Shown here: one piece after another, positions 34,985-44,524 of the stretch
How positions within the stretch are numbered: the first letter of the stretch is position 1
Layout of the letters: each line of letters opens with the position of its first letter
Source of the DNA: Flavobacterium sp. 90
Lineage (GTDB): Bacteria > Bacteroidota > Bacteroidia > Flavobacteriales > Flavobacteriaceae
Assembly: GCF_004339525.1 (NCBI RefSeq)
Contig: NZ_SMGE01000001.1
Coordinates: forward strand, 3,162,001-3,226,000
Length of the DNA stretch: 64,000 bases
Direction: 5' to 3'
The notes under the pieces: model-generated
The model's input: the letters and a program-made list of their open reading frames with translations, nothing else
Database searches by the model: none
Told to the model about the DNA's origin: nothing
Position numbers and translations under genes: made by a program

Positions 34985-35250
34985 AGCCACGAATTTCACT
35001 AATAAGCACGAATTTTTTATTTAGTGTGCGCATTTTTGTCATTCCGAGGAACGAGGAATCTCCGTAAGTAGCGCGACAAAGATTAGTAACTTATCTTCAG
35101 CGTCCCGAAGCTTCGGGATTGCGGAGATTCCTCGTTCCTCGGAATGACAAACTTTGATAGGAAAGTTTTTAAATCCGTTTAATCCTGATAATCTGTGGCT
35201 AAATATTTTTTAGACAAAGACAATTAGTGAAAATTCGAGCAATTCGCGGC
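34985..35250. repeat. Large nested repeat element upstream of the fusion lipoprotein
   Basis: This 376-base gap holds no gene. Thirty-base arms at 35035-35064 and 35122-35151 are exact reverse complements (core GTCATTCCGAGGAACGAGGA), with a CCCGAAGCTTCGGG palindrome at 35104-35117 between them. The outer sequence begins with a GCCACGAATTTCAC word (34986-34999) and ends with a matching GTGAAAATTCG...GCGGC word near 35227-35250. Confidence 0.8.
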
Positions 35251-35256
35251 AAAAAA

Positions 35257-36339
35257 TTACCCTAAATTAAACATCTTATAACTCTGATGCGTCGATTTTA
35301 CAATCGCTTCGGTACGTTCAGGATGTGTATCTGAGATAAAAAGCTGACCGAAAGTTTCGCTGTTTACCATTTCGATTATTTTGGCAACCCGATTTTCGTC
35401 TAATTTGTCAAAAATATCATCAAATAATAATAACGGTTTTACGCCGCTTTGTTTCTTTAGAAATTCGAATTGGGCAAGTTTCAAAGCAATCAGGAAAGAT
35501 TTCTGCTGACCTTGTGATCCAAATTTCTTTATTGGATGTGAATCTATTTCAAAAGATAAATCATCTTTATGGATTCCGACACTTGTATATTGCAGTGCGC
35601 GATCTTTATTGATGTTCTCCTTTAATAATGTCAGTAAATCTTTTTCGAACAAATTACTTTCATAAACCAATTGTACCGTTTCTTCAGATCCCGTTATGGC
35701 TTGGTGATGCACATTAAATATAGGTATAAATTGTTCCAGGAAATCTTTTCTTTTTTCGAAAATCGATTGTCCGAAACTATTTAGCTGTTCATTATATATA
35801 GATAAGGTATCATTGTCAAAAACATGATTCAGTGCAAAATACTTCAGCAAAGCATTTCGCTGCACAATTACTTTCTGGTATTGAATAAGCTGATGTAAAT
35901 AAGTAGAATCTAATTGCGAAATTACGCTGTCCATGAATTTACGGCGTGTTTCACTTCCTTCAACAATTAAATCACGATCTGCGGGAGAAATAATTACAAG
36001 CGGAATAAACCCAATATGATCGGAGAATTTATCGTAAGCTTTTCCGTTTCTTTTTAAAATTTTCTTTTGTCCTTTTTTTAAACTGCAAACGATTTGTTCC
36101 GTTCTTTCATTTTTCTCTAATTCGGCATCAATTACAAAAAACTCTTCTCCGTGTTTGATATTTTGAACTGCCAACGGATTAAAATAACTTTTCCCGTAAG
36201 CCAAATGATAAATTGCATCAAGCACATTGGTTTTCCCAATTCCGTTTTTCCCAACAAAACAATTGATCTTGTGGTCAAAATCAAAACTGATCTCGGAGAA
36301 ATTTTTATAATTGAATAAAGAAATTTTGTTTAAATGCAT
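35257..36339 (-). CDS. recF: DNA replication and repair protein RecF
   Basis: RecF loads RecA with RecO and RecR at gaps. The 360 residues carry an SMC-like ATPase: Walker [10 protein letters not shown] (about 30-38), the signature FGSQGQQKS and Walker [16 protein letters not shown]. The N terminus [14 protein letters not shown] is canonical. The length is normal. It stands apart from dnaA/dnaN, as is common in this phylum. Confidence 0.96.
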   Translation of the reverse strand: MHLNKISLFNYKNFSEISFDFDHKINCFVGKNGIGKTNVLDAIYHLAYGKSYFNPLAVQNIKHGEEFFVIDAELEKNERTEQIVCSLKKGQKKILKRNGKAYDKFSDHIGFIPLVIISPADRDLIVEGSETRRKFMDSVISQLDSTYLHQLIQYQKVIVQRNALLKYFALNHVFDNDTLSIYNEQLNSFGQSIFEKRKDFLEQFIPIFNVHHQAITGSEETVQLVYESNLFEKDLLTLLKENINKDRALQYTSVGIHKDDLSFEIDSHPIKKFGSQGQQKSFLIALKLAQFEFLKKQSGVKPLLLFDDIFDKLDENRVAKIIEMVNSETFGQLFISDTHPERTEAIVKSTHQSYKMFNLG

Positions 36340-36381
36340 TGTTAATCAGTAGTAATGATAAAATTTAAAAAAGAAAGTTTA

Positions 36382-36389
36382 CAAATTTA
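36382..36389 (-). promoter_or_regulatory. -7 box of recF
   Basis: TAAATTTG on the minus strand would give a leader of about 37 bases. Confidence 0.45.
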
Positions 36390-36402
36390 TGATTTTGAAG
36401 CA

Positions 36403-36960
36403 CTACTTGTTTTTTATGAGGTCACTTTTTGTTTTTATTATTAAATCAAAAACAGATTTTACTTTTGGAATATTATACATTACATTTTTATCTTCAAAAA
36501 AATTGATTCCACTATGAAATGTAAATGAATCAGTTGAGCTTCCTGCTATTGATTCTGGTTCTCCAATAATAATATAACCGTAATCATTTGCTTTTTCTCT
36601 ATAATTGAGAATTAAGGTTTCTAATTCGAAACTTTCGTTGATTATTTTAGAATTTGAGTCACAAAAGATTATTCTTTGATTTGTTAAGAAGAATTGTGTT
36701 GCTCTAGTTTTAAACCATCTAATTAGGATTCTTCCTAATGTTAAAAGAAGATAAAAGAATGTGAGAATTGGGATGATAAAATAGTAATATAATTCTTGAT
36801 AGTTATTGATTTGAATATCTTTTGAAGGTTTTACTAGAATTATTAATACCAAGGCTATAAAAGTAAAAATTGGTATTGTGACCAAATCCTCAAGTCGGAA
36901 AGGTATTTTTTTGGTGTGTTCGATTTCCCGAATTAATACTTCGTCTTTTTTTAAAATCAT
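36403..36960 (-). CDS. Hypothetical membrane protein with PH-like region
   Basis: The 185 residues have two membrane helices (about 27-46 and 59-80) followed by a soluble region containing FFLTNQRIIFCDSN, a pattern typical of bacterial PH (YdbS-like, bPH_2) domains. The call is tentative because the rest is divergent. It lies upstream of recF on the same strand, but recF has its own promoter box. Confidence 0.72.
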   Translation of the reverse strand: MILKKDEVLIREIEHTKKIPFRLEDLVTIPIFTFIALVLIILVKPSKDIQINNYQELYYYFIIPILTFFYLLLTLGRILIRWFKTRATQFFLTNQRIIFCDSNSKIINESFELETLILNYREKANDYGYIIIGEPESIAGSSTDSFTFHSGINFFEDKNVMYNIPKVKSVFDLIIKTKSDLIKNK

Positions 36961-37133
36961 TTATATATTTTCGACTCTTTATATTTGTTATAAAGTTTAA
37001 GCGTGCAAATTATTGAAAATTATCGAAACAATAGACTTTTCGCGTGTTACGAGATGAATTATTTCCCCTGAAATACTAAAGAAGTTACTGTTTAGTGAAT
37101 TATTTTTTTAAAATGGATATAAATTTGCTTTTT

Positions 37134-37166
37134 TTTGCTTTAGTTTCAATAAAAATTTTATTTTTG
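37134..37166 (+). promoter_or_regulatory. Promoter of the TPR protein/ribH unit
   Basis: TTTG (37134-37137) and TATTTTTG (37159-37166) are 21 bases apart, with the ATG at 37189. A second possible -7 box, TAAATTTG, is at 37120-37127. Confidence 0.6.
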
Positions 37167-37188
37167 CCGTTCACTAAATTAAATTGAA

Positions 37189-37971
37189 ATGGCAACTTAT
37201 AATAAAAGAGGATATAAAACACCAAAAGAAAAGGAAGTTAAAGATGTTGTTACAGAAGAACAACAAGTAATCATTGACGAGAAGGATAGTACAACAGCTG
37301 GTGTGTTCTCAAAATTAGATGAAACCGCTTCAAGAACTGAGGATTGGGTTGCTAAAAATCAAAAAATCATTATTGGTTTAGTTGCTGGTATTGCAGTTGC
37401 TACTATTGGATATTTGGCTTACCAAAAATTTATTGAAGCTCCAAAACAAAATGAAGCTGCAAGCGAAATGTTTGTTGCTCAACAAAATTTTGAAAAAGCA
37501 ACAAATGGTGTAGCAAGTGATTCATTATACAAATTGGCTTTGAATGGTTCTGAAGGTAAATTCGGATTCGTTAAAATTGCTGACGAATATTCTGGAACTG
37601 ATGCAGGAAATTTAGCAAACTACTATGCAGGTATTGCTTCTTTGAACATTGGAAAATATGATGACGCTATTAAATACTTAGGGGAATTTAAATCAAAAGA
37701 AGCTATCGTTGGAGCTTTGGCAATTGGTGCAATTGGAGATGCTTATTCTCAAAAGAACCAACAAAAAGAAGCTTTAGACTATTATGTGAAAGCTGCTGAA
37801 TCTAATAAAAATGATTTCACAACACCTCGTTTCTTATTAAAAGCAGGTAAAACAGCTTTGGCTTTAGGTCAAAAAGAAGATGCTATTAAGTATTTAACAG
37901 ATATTAAAGAAAACTACGATGCAACTCCAGAAGCAGCTTCTGTTGATGTATTGATTGGATTAGCACAATAA
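37189..37971 (+). CDS. Membrane-anchored tetratricopeptide protein (YfgM-like)
   Basis: The 260 residues have a hydrophilic N terminus of about 55 residues, one membrane helix (about 60-81, IIIGLVAGIAVATIGYLAYQ), and a periplasmic part of TPR-like helical pairs (about 85-260; ALAIGAIGDAYSQKNQQKEA is a clear repeat). This matches the TPR_21/YfgM family of envelope chaperone-like proteins. It shares a promoter with ribH, which starts 93 bases downstream. Confidence 0.88.
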   Translation: MATYNKRGYKTPKEKEVKDVVTEEQQVIIDEKDSTTAGVFSKLDETASRTEDWVAKNQKIIIGLVAGIAVATIGYLAYQKFIEAPKQNEAASEMFVAQQNFEKATNGVASDSLYKLALNGSEGKFGFVKIADEYSGTDAGNLANYYAGIASLNIGKYDDAIKYLGEFKSKEAIVGALAIGAIGDAYSQKNQQKEALDYYVKAAESNKNDFTTPRFLLKAGKTALALGQKEDAIKYLTDIKENYDATPEAASVDVLIGLAQ

Positions 37972-38064
37972 AAATTTTAGACTTTAGATTTAAGATTGTA
38001 GATTTGTATTTAAGAATCTATCCCGAGACTTCGGGGCGAAAATCAAAAATTTAAAATATCACTG

Positions 38065-38637
38065 ATGGCTACTGAAAATAAAAACTTATCAGAATACGAT
38101 AAAAACACAATCCCAAATGCGAAAGACTTTCGATTTGGGATTGTTGTTTCTGAGTGGAACGAAACCATAACAGAAGGACTTTATAATGGCGCTTTTGACG
38201 CTTTAGTTGATTGTGATGTACCGCAACAGCAAATTATTCGTTGGAATGTTCCTGGAAGTTTTGAGCTGATTTATGGTGCAAAGAAAATGTTGCAAACGCA
38301 AAATGTAGATGCGGTTATTGTAATTGGATGTGTAATTCAAGGAGAAACTAAACATTTTGATTTTGTATGTGAAGGTGTAACACAAGGAATTAAAGATCTG
38401 AATGTTCAGACTGATGTTCCGGTTATCTTTTGTGTCTTAACAGATAATAACATGCAACAATCTATTGACAGAAGTGGAGGAGTTCATGGAAACAAAGGAA
38501 CCGAAGCAGCAATTGCAGCTATAAAAATGGCATATATTCGTCAACAAGCGTCTATGTCGCATCCGTTTCACCAGCCATTATTGTCTTCAGGTGCGCTTCA
38601 GATCGAAGATTCACCAAGAAAAATTGAGAAGGAATAA
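38065..38637 (+). CDS. ribH: 6,7-dimethyl-8-ribityllumazine synthase
   Basis: RibH condenses 5-amino-6-ribitylaminouracil with dihydroxybutanone phosphate in riboflavin synthesis and forms 60-mers or pentamers. The motifs VVSEWNETITEGL, VPGSFEL, GCVIQGETKHFD and the C-terminal HGNKGTEAA are all present. At 190 residues it exceeds the usual 155-160 by an N-terminal extension and a tail after residue 160. No FMN riboswitch is seen upstream. Confidence 0.96.
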   Translation: MATENKNLSEYDKNTIPNAKDFRFGIVVSEWNETITEGLYNGAFDALVDCDVPQQQIIRWNVPGSFELIYGAKKMLQTQNVDAVIVIGCVIQGETKHFDFVCEGVTQGIKDLNVQTDVPVIFCVLTDNNMQQSIDRSGGVHGNKGTEAAIAAIKMAYIRQQASMSHPFHQPLLSSGALQIEDSPRKIEKE

Positions 38638-38660
38638 AACACAAATGTTTTAAAAATACT

Positions 38661-38698
38661 AAAACCTATACTGTGTAAAAATAGTATAGGTTTTTTTG
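38661..38698 (+). terminator. Terminator of ribH
   Basis: AAAACCTATACT (38661-38672) pairs exactly with AGTATAGGTTTT (38683-38694), followed by more T residues. Confidence 0.85.
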
Positions 38699-38743
38699 TT
38701 TTTTTTATGATAGCTGTTATTCTAAAACACAACAGAAATTCAT

Positions 38744-38751
38744 TAAATTTG
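38744..38751 (+). promoter_or_regulatory. -7 box of the mutL operon
   Basis: TAAATTTG, a full TAnnTTTG match, lies 64 bases before the mutL ATG. The -33 region is weak. Confidence 0.45.
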
Positions 38752-38815
38752 TACACCTTGGTTTAGATTTTAAATCAAAAATCTTAAATCGTTAATCTAC
38801 AATCTAAAATTTTAA

Positions 38816-40741
38816 ATGTCGAGTATAATTCAATTACTTCCTGATCACGTTGCTAATCAAATTGCTGCTGGAGAAGTGGTTCAAAGACCCGCTTCAGTTG
38901 TAAAAGAGCTATTAGAAAATGCTGTTGATGCAAAAGCAACTGATATTAAATTGATCATTAAAGACGCTGGAAAATCATTGGTTCAGGTGATCGATAATGG
39001 TCAGGGAATGAGTGTTACTGATGCTCGTTTATGTTTTGAGCGCCACGCAACTTCAAAAATACGTCAGGCCGAAGATTTATTCTCACTTGCGACCAAAGGT
39101 TTTCGTGGAGAAGCTCTGGCTTCTATCGCCGCGATTGCGCACATGGAAATGAAAACCAAACAAGATCAGGACGAACTTGGAACTCATATTATAATCGAAG
39201 GAAGTAAATTTGTCTCGCAGGAAGTTGCCGTTTTACCAAAAGGAACATCATTTGCCGTTAAAAATTTATTTTTTAATATTCCGGCACGTCGTAATTTCTT
39301 AAAATCAGATACAGTTGAATTTCGCCATGTTATGGACGAGTTTCAGCGAGTAGCAATGGCGCATCCAAATATTCATTTTACATTTTATCATAACGGAAGT
39401 GAAATGTATAATTTGCCAGCGGCAGGTTATCGTCAACGAATTGTTGGGATAATGTCCGGTAAAACAAATGAAAAATTAGTTCCGGTCAATGAAGATACAG
39501 AAATTATAAACGTTCAGGGATTTGTTTGTAAACCTGAATTTGCCAAGAAAAGCCGAGGAGAGCAATTCTTTTTTGTAAACGATCGTTTTATAAAAAGTGG
39601 TTACTTGCATCACGCTGTAATGGCAGCATATGACGGACTTTTGAAAGATGGTTCTCAGCCAAGTTATTTCTTGTATTTGCAAGTTCCGCCTAACACAATC
39701 GATATCAATATTCATCCAACTAAAACAGAAATTAAGTTTGATGATGAACAGGCATTATACGCTATTTTAAGAGCTTCGATAAAACATAGTTTAGGACAGT
39801 TTAATGTAGCACCGGTTTTAGATTTTGATCGCGATGCCAATTTAGATACACCATATCATTATAAAGATTTAGAAGCCGAGACACCTACGATTCAGGTTGA
39901 TGGAACTTTTAATCCGTTTACGGATGATAAGACAAATCAGCATTATTCTAAATCAAATTCAAGTTCTGGATCAGGTTCAAGTTCAGGTTCTAGTTATAGT
40001 TCAGGATCTAATTCAAATTCCTATTCGGGAGGATATTCTAAACGAGTAGAACCAACTACAAGCTGGGAAAGTTTGTACGTAGGTTTGGATACAGAAAGTG
40101 TCGAAAGTTCACCTTTTACATTCGAAAACGAAGAAGTTACTTCATCATTGTTTAATGACGATGAGGTAGAACAAGCAAGTCAGGGAACGTATCAGATTCA
40201 TAAAAAATATATTGTTTCGCCAATAAAATCAGGAATGGTTATTGTTGATCAGCAACGTGCACATCAACGAATTTTGTACGAGCAATTTTTGTTGAATATG
40301 ACCGTTAATCAAGCATCAAGTCAGCAATTATTGTTTCCGTTGAATTTATTTTATTCGTCAGGCGAAATGGAATTAATCGAAGAATTAAAGCCTTCGCTTG
40401 AAACAACAGGTTTTGTTTTTGATGAAGCGCAAACAGATCACATCGTGATTTCGGGAATTCCTGTAAATATTACAGAAAGTGAAGTTTCGTTGGTAATAGA
40501 ACAATTATTAAGTGATTTGCAAGACGGAATTCCAGCTAATAGTTACAGTCAGAATGATACGATTGCAAAATCTATGGCGAAGAGTTTAGCGGTTAAAACC
40601 GGATCTTATTTAACCGAAAAAGAACAAGATAATTTGGTAAACGGATTGTTTGCCTGTAAAGATCCAAATATTTCACCTTTTCAAAAACCTACCTTCATTA
40701 CCATGCGTGTTGAAGATATAGATAAAAAGTTTGCCTTATGA
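38816..40741 (+). CDS. mutL: DNA mismatch repair protein MutL, degenerate endonuclease motifs
   Basis: The N-terminal GHKL ATPase is complete (ELLENAVDAKAT, DNGQGM, TKGFRGEALASI). A serine/glycine/asparagine-rich linker (about 380-405) leads to the dimerisation domain. There the endonuclease motif DQHA(X)2E(X)4E reads DQQRAHQRILYE from Asp478, and the usual CPHGRP zinc motif reads SPFQKP (620-625). Both are degraded, so this MutL probably has no nuclease of its own. The downstream rhomboid gene overlaps its stop codon by four bases. Confidence 0.96.
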   Translation: MSSIIQLLPDHVANQIAAGEVVQRPASVVKELLENAVDAKATDIKLIIKDAGKSLVQVIDNGQGMSVTDARLCFERHATSKIRQAEDLFSLATKGFRGEALASIAAIAHMEMKTKQDQDELGTHIIIEGSKFVSQEVAVLPKGTSFAVKNLFFNIPARRNFLKSDTVEFRHVMDEFQRVAMAHPNIHFTFYHNGSEMYNLPAAGYRQRIVGIMSGKTNEKLVPVNEDTEIINVQGFVCKPEFAKKSRGEQFFFVNDRFIKSGYLHHAVMAAYDGLLKDGSQPSYFLYLQVPPNTIDINIHPTKTEIKFDDEQALYAILRASIKHSLGQFNVAPVLDFDRDANLDTPYHYKDLEAETPTIQVDGTFNPFTDDKTNQHYSKSNSSSGSGSSSGSSYSSGSNSNSYSGGYSKRVEPTTSWESLYVGLDTESVESSPFTFENEEVTSSLFNDDEVEQASQGTYQIHKKYIVSPIKSGMVIVDQQRAHQRILYEQFLLNMTVNQASSQQLLFPLNLFYSSGEMELIEELKPSLETTGFVFDEAQTDHIVISGIPVNITESEVSLVIEQLLSDLQDGIPANSYSQNDTIAKSMAKSLAVKTGSYLTEKEQDNLVNGLFACKDPNISPFQKPTFITMRVEDIDKKFAL

Positions 40742-41487
40742 TGAAAATAACTCCCGTAGTAAAACAATTGCTGATAATTAATATTATATTTTTTATTGGT
40801 ACTTATTTAGTGCCGGCTGCACAAGCTTATTTTATGCTTTTTTTTCCTGAAAATCCAGGATTTAGAGTTTGGCAACCTATCACACATATGTTCATGCATG
40901 GAAATATCATGCATATTGCTTTCAATATGTTTGCTCTGTATTCTTTTGGTTCGACATTGGAGCATTTTTGGGGTGGTAAAAAATTCTTGTTTTTTTATAT
41001 ATCATGTGGTTTAGGTGCAGCTTTAATAAATTATGCTGTAAACTTCTATTTCTTTCAGGATGCAATGAATACCTTAGCTGCTAATGGGTTTAATAAAACA
41101 GAAATTTTGCAGTTGCTTGATGAGGGTAAAATGAATACAAAATGGAATGAACTGTTGTCAGTCTCTGAGCTAAAACATTTTTATTCAGCTTATTATGGTA
41201 CTGTTCTGGGAGCTTCTGGAGCAATTTATGGATTGCTTGTTGCTTTTACTTTTATGTTTCCAAATGCGGAACTTGGAATTATGTTTATTCCGATTCCAAT
41301 TAAAGCTAAATATTTTGTTCCGGTTTATATGCTTTTATATGATGGTTTCTTCGGAATTTTAGGAAATTCATTTTTAGGTATGGCCGATGGAGTAGCTCAT
41401 TATGCACATATTGGAGGAGCGCTTTTCGGATTTTTAATAATGTGGTACTGGAAAAAAAATCAGTTTAATCAAAATCGTTGGAATTAA
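40738..41487 (+). CDS. Rhomboid intramembrane serine protease
   Basis: The 249 residues are a compact rhomboid: THMFMHGNIMHIAFNMFALY in loop/helix 2, GASGAIYG with nucleophile Ser160, and HYAHIGG with His224. A roughly 45-residue insert (about 105-150) between helices 3 and 4 is longer than usual. The ATGA overlap with mutL implies translational coupling. A second rhomboid follows at 44 bases. Confidence 0.94.
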   Translation: MMKITPVVKQLLIINIIFFIGTYLVPAAQAYFMLFFPENPGFRVWQPITHMFMHGNIMHIAFNMFALYSFGSTLEHFWGGKKFLFFYISCGLGAALINYAVNFYFFQDAMNTLAANGFNKTEILQLLDEGKMNTKWNELLSVSELKHFYSAYYGTVLGASGAIYGLLVAFTFMFPNAELGIMFIPIPIKAKYFVPVYMLLYDGFFGILGNSFLGMADGVAHYAHIGGALFGFLIMWYWKKNQFNQNRWN

Positions 41488-41531
41488 TTTTTAACTTTAA
41501 TATAAAAAATAGAAACTAAAGAAAAGCTTTT

Positions 41532-42395
41532 ATGAATATTCTCGACGATTTAAAACTACAATATAAATTAGGTGGAATTGCAATGCGTGTCATTTATTGG
41601 AACATTGCTTGTTTCTTGATTTCGTTAGTGTTTTTTTACCAATTTTCTATTGGTCAATTTGCTTTCCCAAGTTGGTTGGCATTGTCGTCAGATCCTCAAG
41701 CTTTTTTGTTTAGACCCTGGACATTTTTAACGTATGCATTCTTTCATGACGGATTCTTGCATTTGTTGTTTAATATGATGGTTTTAAACTTTGCCAGCAA
41801 TTTATTTTTGACATTTTTTACTCAAAAGCAATATTTAGGATTATACATTTTAAGTGCTATTTTCTCCGGAGTTATTTTTGCCTTGAGTTTTTATTTTTCT
41901 AATATATATGGTTCTATTGTTGGTGCTTCTGCCGCTATTATGGCAATTTTGGTTGCAACAACAACATATCAGCCCTTAATGAATGTGCGTTTAATGTTTT
42001 TTGGAAACGTTAAACTCTGGCATATTACGGCTGTAATTTTAGTTTTAGATTTAATGCAGTTTCGTTTAGACAATACCGGCGGACATATTTCGCATTTAGC
42101 CGGAGCAATTTTTGGATTTATTTACATTAAGTTGCTTCAAAACGGAACAGATTTGAGTATTATTATTTCCAAAACTCTTGATTTCTTTACAAATCTATTT
42201 AGAAAATCCCCATCGACCCCATTCACAAAAGTTCATAAAAATTACAAAAAACCTACAGAAAAAGTGACGTCCCGAATTGTTACGAAAGACAAAACGCAGC
42301 AACAAATTGACGAAATTTTAGATAAGATTAGCCAGTCCGGTTATGATTGTCTCACAAAAGAAGAAAAAGAGTTTTTATTTAAAGCTGGAAAATAA
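41532..42395 (+). CDS. Rhomboid family protein with cytoplasmic tail
   Basis: Residues 20-205 are a rhomboid core: AFFHDGFLHLLFNMMVLNF, GASAAIM with Ser133, and GGHISHLAG with His188. In this copy the GxSG element is GASAA. The last 80 residues are soluble and end in a helical EILDKISQSGYDCLTKEEK motif shared by many Bacteroidota rhomboid-like proteins. It sits between another rhomboid and a phosphatase-family gene in the mutL operon. Confidence 0.92.
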   Translation: MNILDDLKLQYKLGGIAMRVIYWNIACFLISLVFFYQFSIGQFAFPSWLALSSDPQAFLFRPWTFLTYAFFHDGFLHLLFNMMVLNFASNLFLTFFTQKQYLGLYILSAIFSGVIFALSFYFSNIYGSIVGASAAIMAILVATTTYQPLMNVRLMFFGNVKLWHITAVILVLDLMQFRLDNTGGHISHLAGAIFGFIYIKLLQNGTDLSIIISKTLDFFTNLFRKSPSTPFTKVHKNYKKPTEKVTSRIVTKDKTQQQIDEILDKISQSGYDCLTKEEKEFLFKAGK

Positions 42396-42413
42396 TCCTT
42401 TTAGCAAACAAAT

Positions 42414-43460
42414 ATGAAAAACCTTTCATGGTTTAATAAAATAATGTTCTTTTTGAATATAGTTCTGACTGTACTAACATTTAGTATCTATATTTTACCC
42501 TTTTTAGCACCTAAAAGTTTTCCGCTTTTATCGGTGCTAACCTTGTTTATGCCCGCTTTTTTTGTCCTTAACGGATTGTTCTTTGTTTACTGGGCAATTC
42601 AGTTTAAAAAGCGACTTATTTTGTCTGGTTTAGTCTTGTTAACCGGAATTACCTTTATCAGTAAATTTTATAAATTTTCGACGAAAGAATATGTACCTGA
42701 TGAAAAAGATTTTTCTATAATGAGTTACAATGTTCGTCTTTTTAATGTTTTTAAATGGTTGGATCGTGATGATATTCCATCAAATATTAAAACTTTTATT
42801 GACGAAAAAGATCCGGATATTCTGTGTATTCAGGAATATTCGAATTCGGCTCATATTGATTTAAAAGTATATCCGCATCGTTATATTTTTATTGAAGGAA
42901 ATAAGATCAAAACCGGTCAGGCAATTTTCTCCAAGTTTCCAATTTTGTATGAAGGAAATATTATTTTTCCAAATTCAGATAACAATGTAATTTATGCTGA
43001 CATAAAACGCGGAAAAGATGTTATCAGGGTTTATAATATGCACTTGCAGTCGATTAAGATTTCTCCCGATGTTAGCGATATTTCAAATAATATAGACAAT
43101 GTAAATCAGGAAAAATCACAATTGATTTATACCAGAATCAGTAAAGGTTTTAGACAGCAGCAAGAACAAGCTCAAATATTTAAGGAGAATATCAAACAAT
43201 GCAAAACCCCGATTATTATTTGTGGAGATATGAATAATAGTCCGTTTTCGTATGTATATCGAAGTATAAAAGGGAAACTAAAAGATGCTTTTGAAGAAGC
43301 TGGAGAAGGTTTTGGAGCGACTTATAAATTTCGTTATTACCCCGCCCGAATTGATTATATTTTTACAGATCCTAAAATGAAAGTCAAGCAATTCGAGAGT
43401 TTTTCTGATTTCGAAAACTCAGATCATTATCCAATTATGACGAGACTTTCTATAGAATAG
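42414..43460 (+). CDS. Endonuclease/exonuclease/phosphatase-family membrane protein
   Basis: Two or three N-terminal membrane helices (about 10-85) precede an extracytoplasmic EEP domain: IMSYNVRLFNVF, CIQEYS, GDMNNSPFSYVYR, the ARIDYIF strand and SDHYPIM with the catalytic histidine. The family hydrolyses phosphodiesters in nucleic acids, lipids or inositol phosphates; membrane attachment argues for a lipid or extracellular substrate. It ends the mutL operon, a gene order typical of Flavobacteriaceae. Confidence 0.92.
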   Translation: MKNLSWFNKIMFFLNIVLTVLTFSIYILPFLAPKSFPLLSVLTLFMPAFFVLNGLFFVYWAIQFKKRLILSGLVLLTGITFISKFYKFSTKEYVPDEKDFSIMSYNVRLFNVFKWLDRDDIPSNIKTFIDEKDPDILCIQEYSNSAHIDLKVYPHRYIFIEGNKIKTGQAIFSKFPILYEGNIIFPNSDNNVIYADIKRGKDVIRVYNMHLQSIKISPDVSDISNNIDNVNQEKSQLIYTRISKGFRQQQEQAQIFKENIKQCKTPIIICGDMNNSPFSYVYRSIKGKLKDAFEEAGEGFGATYKFRYYPARIDYIFTDPKMKVKQFESFSDFENSDHYPIMTRLSIE

Positions 43461-43487
43461 TTTTTTAATTGGAGCGATTTTTTTTAA

Positions 43488-43646
43488 CCGCAAAGATGCA
43501 AAGGTTTACGCAAAGTTCGCAAAGCTATTTTTGTTTTAATCTCGCAAAGTCGCGAAGTCGCAAAGAAAATTAAACTTTGCGACTTCGCGACTTTGCGAGA
43601 AATATACTAGCGCCCCTTGCGTAAACCCTTGCGAACTTTGCGGTTA
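43488..43646. repeat. Nested TTTGCG hairpin element, probable bidirectional terminator
   Basis: Perfect 25-base arms lie at 43541-43565 and 43575-43599 (core GCAAAGTCGCGAAGTCGC). Outer arms, AACCGCAAAG...GCAAAG (43488-43526) and CTTGCGTAAAC...GCGGTT (43615-43646), enclose them. It sits between convergent genes. Confidence 0.8.
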
Positions 43647-43654
43647 AATCCAAA

Positions 43655-44500
43655 TCACAAATTTAATTTTCGATATTGTAAAGGAGAAGTTTGTTTTAAC
43701 TCTTTGAATTTTCTGTTGAAATTTGAGATGTTATTAAAGCCACATAATTCGGCAATTTCTAAAACAGAAAGTTCACTGTTATTTGCTAATAGCTTTGAAG
43801 CGTGCTCAATTCTCACTTCTATTAAAAACTGGAAAAAAGACTTGTTCGTCCGGACTTTAAAATACCGGCAAAAGGCATTTTTGGTCATATTGGCAATCGA
43901 GGCAATTTCGTCTAAATTTATATTTTTACTAAAGTTAGTCATTACATGTTCGAAGACGGTCTGCATACGTTTACCTTCATTATCCGTAATTTTTTTATCA
44001 TATAAGTGATTCGATAATTGCTCTTTATTGTTGTTTGAAAGCCATTTTAAAATTTCCAAAAACAAAATAAAACGTTGGTAATTGTCGGCTTTATTTAGCT
44101 TTTTAAAAGACTTGGTAATTTTCTTTGGAGCATTGTGAATGATGAAGCCGTTTCTGCTGCTTTCTAAAAAAGGATGAATGTTTTTGAAGGTATTTAGATT
44201 GAAAAAATCCTTTCCAAATGAGTTGGTTGTAAAAAATAAGGTAAGCATTATTGAAGATTCATTTTCGTGCACTTCACTTCTAAAAACATGAGGTAAGTTG
44301 CTGCCAATCACTAATATGTCGCCTTGGTTATAGTGCGAAATAGTATCTCCGGCAAAAACGGCACCTTCGCCTTTTTCGATAAAACTAATTTGAATTTCTT
44401 CATGTTGGTGAAGTTTATCATAGAAAACAATTTCTCTATCTTCTTGATATATAAGCGGATCTTCTCCCGATTTAGGGATTTTAAATGGAAAAACTTTCAT
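43655..44500 (-). CDS. AraC-family transcriptional regulator
   Basis: The 281 residues have an N-terminal cupin-like sensor (HEEIQISFIEKGEGAVFAG, about 33-100) and a C-terminal double helix-turn-helix: NINLDEIASIANMTKNAFCR, KVRTNKSFFQFLIEVRIEHA, and LEIAELCGFNNISNFNRKFK. It is transcribed away from the hydroxyproline/peptidase operon and probably activates that locus in response to hydroxyproline, proline or peptides. Its own promoter (44525-44556) contains a copy of the motif found upstream of SusC. Confidence 0.95.
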   Translation of the reverse strand: MKVFPFKIPKSGEDPLIYQEDREIVFYDKLHQHEEIQISFIEKGEGAVFAGDTISHYNQGDILVIGSNLPHVFRSEVHENESSIMLTLFFTTNSFGKDFFNLNTFKNIHPFLESSRNGFIIHNAPKKITKSFKKLNKADNYQRFILFLEILKWLSNNNKEQLSNHLYDKKITDNEGKRMQTVFEHVMTNFSKNINLDEIASIANMTKNAFCRYFKVRTNKSFFQFLIEVRIEHASKLLANNSELSVLEIAELCGFNNISNFNRKFKELKQTSPLQYRKLNL

Positions 44501-44524
44501 GGTTGGTTGGTTAGATAGTTATAT

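Noticed and set aside
39955..40035. Serine/glycine repeat in mutL as a possible phase-variable tract
   Set aside because: The codons vary and the repeat unit is irregular, so slipped-strand switching is not supported; it looks like a flexible linker.
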